Origin: Chitinophagaceae bacterium
GTDB lineage: Bacteria; Bacteroidota; Bacteroidia; Chitinophagales; Chitinophagaceae
DNA length: 64,000 nucleotides
Direction of reading: 5' to 3'
Assembly: GCA_014379345.1 (NCBI GenBank)
Contig: JACMLY010000079.1
Coordinates: 26,353 to 90,352 of the forward strand
Shown: positions 58,688-64,000 of the stretch, piece after piece
How positions within the stretch are numbered: the first letter of the stretch is position 1
Layout of the letters: each line of letters opens with the position of its first letter
The notes under the pieces: generated by a model
What the model saw: the letters and a program-made list of their open reading frames with translations, nothing else
Told to the model about the DNA's origin: nothing
The model's database searches: none
Program-made: the position numbers and the translations under genes

Positions 58688-59596
58688 ATGAAGCCATTAT
58701 GGGGAATTGACCTGGGAGGAACAAAGATCGAAGGAGTGATACTGCCTTCGCTCGATGATCCGAAGCCTGTTCTCAGAACAAGGATCGATACGCAGGCCAC
58801 CAAAGGATACCAGCATATAGTACAACAGATCCAAACATTGGTGCAACAGATGAAGGAACAATCCGGCCTCACACCTGAACGCATTGGCATGGGTACTCCC
58901 GGTGTACTTGACCCCATTTTACAAACGATGAAAAACTGTAATAGCACCGCATTGAATGGAATGCCTTTGTATAGCGATGTGCTGGCTGCTTTGGGAATTC
59001 CTGTCATGATGGCCAATGATGCAAATTGTTTTGCGCTTGCTGAAACGCATTGGGGCATTGTAAAAGAAAAAGCGCCGCATGCCGGACTTGTTTTCGGGAT
59101 CATTATGGGCACTGGCGTTGGCGGAGGAATTGTAGTGGATGGAAAAATATGGAACGGTCGCCACGGCATTGCCGGTGAGTGGGGACATAATTTCCTGGAT
59201 GAATCCGGCGGTCCCTGTTATTGTGGAAAGACCGGTTGCGTGGAGACCGTATTATCCGGACCAGCATTGCAGCGCTATTATAAAACGATCACCGGCAATG
59301 CTCTCAGCCTGAAAGATATTGTTGCTCACTACAAGGCAGGCGATGATGCGGCTGCAACGGATACCATCCTCCGCCTCAATCATTTTTTTGGCAAAGCCGT
59401 TTCTGTTGTTACCAATATGTTAGATCCTGATGTGATTGTAATAGGCGGTGGGGTAGGAAACATTGAAACGATCTATACAGATGGACTGCTGTCTCTGAAT
59501 CATTTTATTTTTAATAATACGGTTGATGTGCCGATCTTAAAACCAAGCCTTGGCGATAGCGCGGGAGTGTTTGGTGCGGCTGCATTGGTAGCTTGA
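58688..59596 (+). CDS. ROK family sugar kinase (likely fructokinase)
   Basis: GIDLGGTKIEGVIL; GTGVGGGIV; GEWGHNFLDESGGPCYCGKTGCVE. Confidence 0.9.
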   Translation: MKPLWGIDLGGTKIEGVILPSLDDPKPVLRTRIDTQATKGYQHIVQQIQTLVQQMKEQSGLTPERIGMGTPGVLDPILQTMKNCNSTALNGMPLYSDVLAALGIPVMMANDANCFALAETHWGIVKEKAPHAGLVFGIIMGTGVGGGIVVDGKIWNGRHGIAGEWGHNFLDESGGPCYCGKTGCVETVLSGPALQRYYKTITGNALSLKDIVAHYKAGDDAAATDTILRLNHFFGKAVSVVTNMLDPDVIVIGGGVGNIETIYTDGLLSLNHFIFNNTVDVPILKPSLGDSAGVFGAAALVA

Positions 59597-59597
59597 G

Positions 59598-59643
59598 ACC
59601 TCACCCCTGGCCCCTCTCCTTTGGAGAGGGCCAGGGGTGAGGT
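59598..59643. repeat. 22/21-bp inverted repeat right after the ROK stop
   Basis: acctcacccctggcccctctcc-ttt-ggagagggccaggggtgaggt, one bulge. Confidence 0.93.
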
Positions 59644-59670
59644 AATATTTAAAGCTTTTAAAATTTGCGT

Positions 59671-61185
59671 ATGAAAAATTTAGCAATCCTGATTCTTATC
59701 ATTTTTTTCTTTAGCAATGTATACTCCCAGCCCGCATATAAAGAAAAATACCGTCCGCAGTTTCATTTTACTCCAGCGAAAAACTGGATGAACGATCCCA
59801 ATGGGTTGGTTTATCACAATGGCGAGTATCATTTGTTCTACCAACACAATCCATTTGGTAACCGGTGGGGACATATGAGCTGGGGCCATGCCGTTAGTAA
59901 TAACCTGATGCATTGGAAACATCTGCCGGTTGCGATCAGTGAAAAGGATAGTGTTGCGATATTTTCCGGGAGCGCTGTGATTGATAAAACAAACACCACA
60001 GGGTTCGCAAAAAATGCAACAGATGTTCCGATGGTTGCGATCTATACGGCACATATCATTGCCGATTCAACAAAACCTGATAATTATCGCCAGGAGCAGC
60101 ATATCGCTTATAGTCTTGATAATGGAAGAACGTTCACCAAATACTCCGGTAACCCGGTACTCGATATCGGCAAGAAAGATTTTCGTGATCCTAAAGTATT
60201 CTGGCATGAGCCAACAAAAAAATGGATCATGCTGGTAGTGTTAGCACAGGAGCATATTATTAAATTCTACAGTTCACCCGATCTGAAAAAATGGACGCAT
60301 ACCAGTGATTTTGGACCTGCGGGAGATTATTCCGAGATCTGGGAATGCTCCGACCTGCTTGAAGTGTCCGTAGAAAATGAACCGGGTAACAAAAAATGGG
60401 TGCTCATCAATTCACAGCAATATGGTATGCAGTATTTCGTAGGTGAATTCGATGGAAATAAATTTGTAAGTAAGAACCCTGCTAATAAAATTTATCGCCC
60501 TGATTACGGTCCCGATTATTATGCGGGCATCACCTACAACAATCTACCCGATGGCCATCCGCCCATATTGATCGGCTGGATAAACAACTGGAAATATGCC
60601 AATGATATTCCTACCGATCCCTGGAAGTCTGCCATGGCATTTCCGCGAATGCTAAGCCTTGAAAAAAGGAACAATGAATGGATTCTGTTATCAAATCCTT
60701 TTAAGACTACACCACCACTGGTACAGGATGCATATATGTGGGAGTTACAGGTTAAAGTGAAAGATAAACAGGAAGTATCAGTGAATAGCCAGACAATTGC
60801 TGTGGAGATTGAATGGGAAGTACAAAAGAATACAACAGCTGGCATAAGATTGGCCGTGAACGGCCAACGTGGATTTGTTATTGGCTATGATGCACGCAGC
60901 CAAAAACTTTTTATTGACCGAAGTAATGCAAGTGATACAAATTTTCATAAAGGATTTAATGAATGGTCGAAGTATGAAGCAAGCCTCGTTCCCAAAAAAG
61001 GAAGGATCAGCTTGCAAATTCTCTATGACAAAAGCATCGTAGAAGTATTCGCCAACAATGGCGAAGTAAATATCACAGCCCAGATCTTTCCGGACGAAAA
61101 AAACAATGGGATTGAAGTCTTCAGCAAAGGTGGAACCACAAAGTTTACACAACTAACCGTTTCCACCTTAAAATCTGTCTGGTAA
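59671..61185 (+). CDS. Glycoside hydrolase family 32 (levanase/fructanase-like), secreted
   Basis: WMNDPNGLVYHNGEYHLFYQ nucleophile motif; FRDPKVFW; WECSDLLEV; ATG 59671. Confidence 0.93.
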   Translation: MKNLAILILIIFFFSNVYSQPAYKEKYRPQFHFTPAKNWMNDPNGLVYHNGEYHLFYQHNPFGNRWGHMSWGHAVSNNLMHWKHLPVAISEKDSVAIFSGSAVIDKTNTTGFAKNATDVPMVAIYTAHIIADSTKPDNYRQEQHIAYSLDNGRTFTKYSGNPVLDIGKKDFRDPKVFWHEPTKKWIMLVVLAQEHIIKFYSSPDLKKWTHTSDFGPAGDYSEIWECSDLLEVSVENEPGNKKWVLINSQQYGMQYFVGEFDGNKFVSKNPANKIYRPDYGPDYYAGITYNNLPDGHPPILIGWINNWKYANDIPTDPWKSAMAFPRMLSLEKRNNEWILLSNPFKTTPPLVQDAYMWELQVKVKDKQEVSVNSQTIAVEIEWEVQKNTTAGIRLAVNGQRGFVIGYDARSQKLFIDRSNASDTNFHKGFNEWSKYEASLVPKKGRISLQILYDKSIVEVFANNGEVNITAQIFPDEKNNGIEVFSKGGTTKFTQLTVSTLKSVW

Positions 61186-61189
61186 CACC

Positions 61190-61307
61190 GTGTCCTCTGC
61201 GCCTACCTGCTGTTCCTCAACGATTAAATTGGTGCCGCACATAAAGCCTCTGATTATGCAAGAGTTTTTTAGCCACAGAGGAACAGGAGGTAGGCGCAGA
61301 GGGACAC
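61190..61307. repeat. 28/29-bp inverted repeat with 61-nt loop
   Basis: gtgtcctctgcgcctacctgctgttcct (61190-61217) / aggaacaggaggtaggcgcagagggacac (61279-61307). Confidence 0.92.
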
Positions 61308-61330
61308 AGGGATAATGATAGGATTCGTAC

Positions 61331-61412
61331 ATTCGCCCATTATTCACCATTCGCGCAAATTCGCGTCCAAAATTCGCGTAAGTTCGCGCCCAAAATTTGT
61401 GTCCATTGGCGT
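61331..61412. repeat. Degenerate TTCGCG-word tandem repeat
   Basis: cattcgcgcaaattcgcgtccaaaattcgcgtaagttcgcgcccaaaatttg. Confidence 0.75.
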
Positions 61413-62479
61413 TCAAAAATTTTAAGATGATCGGCTATGTTGTCTATGGCCGGGGCAGTTTTGATCAGTTAGATGAAATACTTGCACCACACCGTAAGGA
61501 AGGTGCACCCATGATATTTTTACTCGATCATTATTTTGAGGGTAAAGAATTGATGAGCCGGATTCCTGTAAAAGGGAATGATAAAGTATTTGCAGCAGAC
61601 GTTACCTATGAGCCGAAGACTACATACGTAGACCAGCTCGCCAATTACCTCAAGGAGCAATATGGAACTGTGAGTGGCATCATAGGGATCGGTGGCGGAT
61701 CAACGCTCGATCTTGCCAAGGCCGTGTCATTGATGATGAACAATCCCGGTTCATCGGCCGACTACCAGGGATGGGATCTCGTAAAAAATCCAGGTGTGTA
61801 CAAGGCCGGTATACCCACATTAAGTGGAACCGGTGCAGAAGTAAGCAGAACAACCGTATTAACAGGCCCAACCCGCAAGCTCGGCATGAATTCTGATTTC
61901 ACCCCATTCGACCAGATCGTACTCGATCCTGCTTTGACCGCCAATGCACCGGTGAATCAGCGCTTTTATACCGGCATGGATTGTTACATTCATTGCATTG
62001 AAAGCCTGACCGGAACTTATTTGAATGAATTCAGCAAGAGCTATGGCGAGAAAGCCCTCGAGCTATGCCGTAAAGTTTTTGTAGACAAAGATCATTGGGA
62101 TGATGAAAGCGATGATCAGCTGATGATGGCATCTTACGCCGGCGGCATGAGCATCGCCTACTCACAGGTAGGCGTAGCCCACGCCGTAAGCTATGGATTA
62201 AGTTACCTGCTTGGCACCAAGCATGGAATCGGTAACTGTATTGTAATGGACCATATCGAAGAATTTTATCCTGAAGGTGTAATTGAGTTTAAGCGAATGG
62301 TTGAAAAAAATAAAATTGAAATACCACAGGGCATTTGCAAAAGCCTCAGCGATGAACAATTCGATACCATGATCAATGTATCCCTTGGAATGAAACCGCT
62401 ATGGGAAAATGCGTTGGGAAAGGATTGGGAGAAGGTGATGACGAGGGAGAAGTTGAGGGAGTTGTATGAAAAGTTATAA
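61406..62479 (+). CDS. Iron-containing alcohol dehydrogenase, KdnB-like (Kdo 8-oxidase candidate)
   Basis: VVYGRGSFDQLDEIL; GIGGGSTLDLAKAVSLM; YQGWDLVKNPGVYKAGIPTLSGTGAEVSRTTVLTGP; YTGMDCYIHCIESL matches recalled Shewanella KdnB; start TTG 61406 or ATG 61427. Confidence 0.75.
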   Translation: MAFKNFKMIGYVVYGRGSFDQLDEILAPHRKEGAPMIFLLDHYFEGKELMSRIPVKGNDKVFAADVTYEPKTTYVDQLANYLKEQYGTVSGIIGIGGGSTLDLAKAVSLMMNNPGSSADYQGWDLVKNPGVYKAGIPTLSGTGAEVSRTTVLTGPTRKLGMNSDFTPFDQIVLDPALTANAPVNQRFYTGMDCYIHCIESLTGTYLNEFSKSYGEKALELCRKVFVDKDHWDDESDDQLMMASYAGGMSIAYSQVGVAHAVSYGLSYLLGTKHGIGNCIVMDHIEEFYPEGVIEFKRMVEKNKIEIPQGICKSLSDEQFDTMINVSLGMKPLWENALGKDWEKVMTREKLRELYEKL

Positions 62480-62501
62480 TGGTGAGAGATGAAGTTATAA
62501 G

Positions 62502-62525
62502 ACCGGGTAGCGCCCGGTTTTTTTT
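62502..62525 (+). terminator. Intrinsic terminator
   Basis: accggg-tagcg-cccggt + tttttttat. Confidence 0.82.
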
Positions 62526-62658
62526 ATGCGGATTTTGTGTTGGGAACTTTGATTGTTGATGATGAGATTGTCTACTTATTTCGCGATTTCCTGGTTTACG
62601 ATATAAGTAATTGTGGGAGTCGTATATTTAAGAGTTACAAGCCATTAAAAAGGATGAC

Positions 62659-63888
62659 ATGATACTTGGTAAAGATACAATGCTCCCAATCAACTTTTTA
62701 GAGAAGGCAAGTAGTTGTTCAAGAGCTGTCGGAAGAATTGTAACCATACATTCAACTCAAAGCGTCATGGCTACGGGTTTTATGATATCTGAAGAGTTGC
62801 TTGTGACATGTAACCATGTTATCCCTGACATAGCCACAGCTGAAAATTGCAGTTTTCAAATTGATTATTTTATCAGAGGTGATGGTACTTTTAATCAATA
62901 TCATGAATTTAAGCTGAATGCCTCTAATTTTTTTGCAACATCTATAGAATTAGACGTGACTGTGGTTGCTATTAAACCGGCCAATAAAATAAATTTCAAG
63001 GAAAGAAATATTACAAACCTTCAATTATCTAATCTCGTTAAAGGTGAAAGTGTAAATATTATCCACCATGCATTAGGCGAGCCTCAAAAAATTTCGATGC
63101 GTAATGGCGAAGTTGTCGCATTTTCAGACACCTTTATACATTATGACACTCCCACCAGCCCTGGTTCAGCGGGTGCTCCTGTTTTTAATGACCAATGGGA
63201 ACTCATCGCGATACATCATGCAGGAGGATTTTTGAAGCCGTTAGATGAATCTTCTGTGCAAATACGACTCAATGAAGGAATCAGAATATCGGCTTTCATG
63301 GCTTGGTTTGATACTGTATCTAATAATTCATCACAGAATCGAATCTTAAAGACACAAATTGCTTCAAGGAAAAAAAATCACACAGAGCCAGACCTTTTAA
63401 CTTCTCGAGAACAGATCGAAGAAGAAAAAGAAAAAAGAGATTCTGTTTTTATAAGCTATGCACATAAAGACCAAGAAAAAGTAGAATGGCAAGTTGAGCT
63501 TGATAAATACATAAAGAATGTGTCAACTATCGGTTCCACGAGGGTATGGTATGACGAACGAATTAAAGTGGGGACTGAATGGAGGGCGGAAATTGAATCA
63601 GCCCTAAAGAAAACTAAAGTTGCCGTTTTACTCGTTGGGCCATATTTTTTGAATTCAGGATTTATTGTAAATAATGAACTTCCGAATTTATTAGAAGCCG
63701 CAAAAAATGAAGGAGTAATAATAATTCCTCTGATTACACATCGTGTTCCTTATAATCGTAGTATTTTAGGCAAATTTCAGTCTTTCAATTCCCCAGACAA
63801 TCCTTTGCAGGAACAGCGGAAAAATGATGCTATTAAAACTTTGAATGAATTAGTTGAAGAAATTGCAAAAGTATATGACGTAAAGTAA
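62659..63888 (+). CDS. Trypsin-like serine protease domain fused to a C-terminal TIR domain
   Basis: Protease: TCNHV (His), ELDVTVV (Asp), SPGSAGAPVF (Ser). TIR: VFISYAHKDQEKV...WYDERIKVGTEWRAEIESALKKTKVAVLLVGPYFLNSGFIVNNELPNLLEAA. Confidence 0.85.
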   Translation: MILGKDTMLPINFLEKASSCSRAVGRIVTIHSTQSVMATGFMISEELLVTCNHVIPDIATAENCSFQIDYFIRGDGTFNQYHEFKLNASNFFATSIELDVTVVAIKPANKINFKERNITNLQLSNLVKGESVNIIHHALGEPQKISMRNGEVVAFSDTFIHYDTPTSPGSAGAPVFNDQWELIAIHHAGGFLKPLDESSVQIRLNEGIRISAFMAWFDTVSNNSSQNRILKTQIASRKKNHTEPDLLTSREQIEEEKEKRDSVFISYAHKDQEKVEWQVELDKYIKNVSTIGSTRVWYDERIKVGTEWRAEIESALKKTKVAVLLVGPYFLNSGFIVNNELPNLLEAAKNEGVIIIPLITHRVPYNRSILGKFQSFNSPDNPLQEQRKNDAIKTLNELVEEIAKVYDVK

Positions 63889-63959
63889 TATTAAATTATA
63901 TAATGGGGCGTGATATTAAAGCGTTTTTCAGCTTATAATTCTATCAATACCTGGTAAAC

Positions 63960-64000
63960 ATGAATTTTACAAAATTAGTTCCTAATGTATTTTATGTTGA
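63960..64000 (+). CDS. Truncated start of a gene, possibly VOC/glyoxalase family
   Basis: ATG at 63960 encodes MNFTKLVPNVFYV before the window ends. Confidence 0.3.
   Translation, partial: MNFTKLVPNVFYV

Noticed and set aside
1-64000. Prophage, transposon or integrative element
   Set aside because: No transposase, integrase or phage structural gene and no tRNA gene was recognised in any ORF.

Overview
The window looks like a Bacteroidota chromosome, probably close to Chitinophagaceae judging from gene content and TAnnTTTG-type promoters; no 16S is present to confirm this. Positions 1-22317 are one co-directional, almost gapless run of about 23 genes that reads as a flexirubin / aryl-polyene pigment cluster: a FjTAL-like tyrosine ammonia-lyase, AMP-dependent aryl ligase, AcpS, two ACPs, three Cys-bearing ketosynthases, a ketosynthase-like chain-length factor, a half-length ketosynthase-like protein, KR, dehydratases, thioesterase, O-methyltransferase, FAD oxidoreductases, LpxL-like and Ntn acyltransferases, and MMPL/LolA export parts. 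The 5' end is cut by the window edge. The rest is mainly housekeeping: M3 peptidase, Fur, SCO, MerC, NifU, PnuC/NadR-like, GT39, MtgA, GH3, Ada, GT2, IMPase, ThiL, S41, NagA, nitrilase, RecX, DnaN, KdsB, rhomboid, and a fructan locus with an MFS transporter, ROK kinase and GH32. The most interesting items are: (i) a trypsin-like protease fused to a TIR domain at the right edge, a candidate NADase/defence protein; (ii) an S23-type four-helix-bundle ORF bracketed by an imperfect inverted repeat, like a free-standing rRNA intervening-sequence element; (iii) many unrelated intergenic long inverted repeats plus a three-copy ~119-bp tandem repeat and two copies of a 65-bp palindrome-ended element; (iv) a TGCAAC-TTT-GTTGCA operator overlapping the merC promoter next to a Fur-family gene; (v) a KdnB-like Kdo 8-oxidase; (vi) a protease/zinc-ribbon gene in a tight pair with an uncharacterised protein. 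All calls come from reading the sequence and motif recognition; no database search was run.
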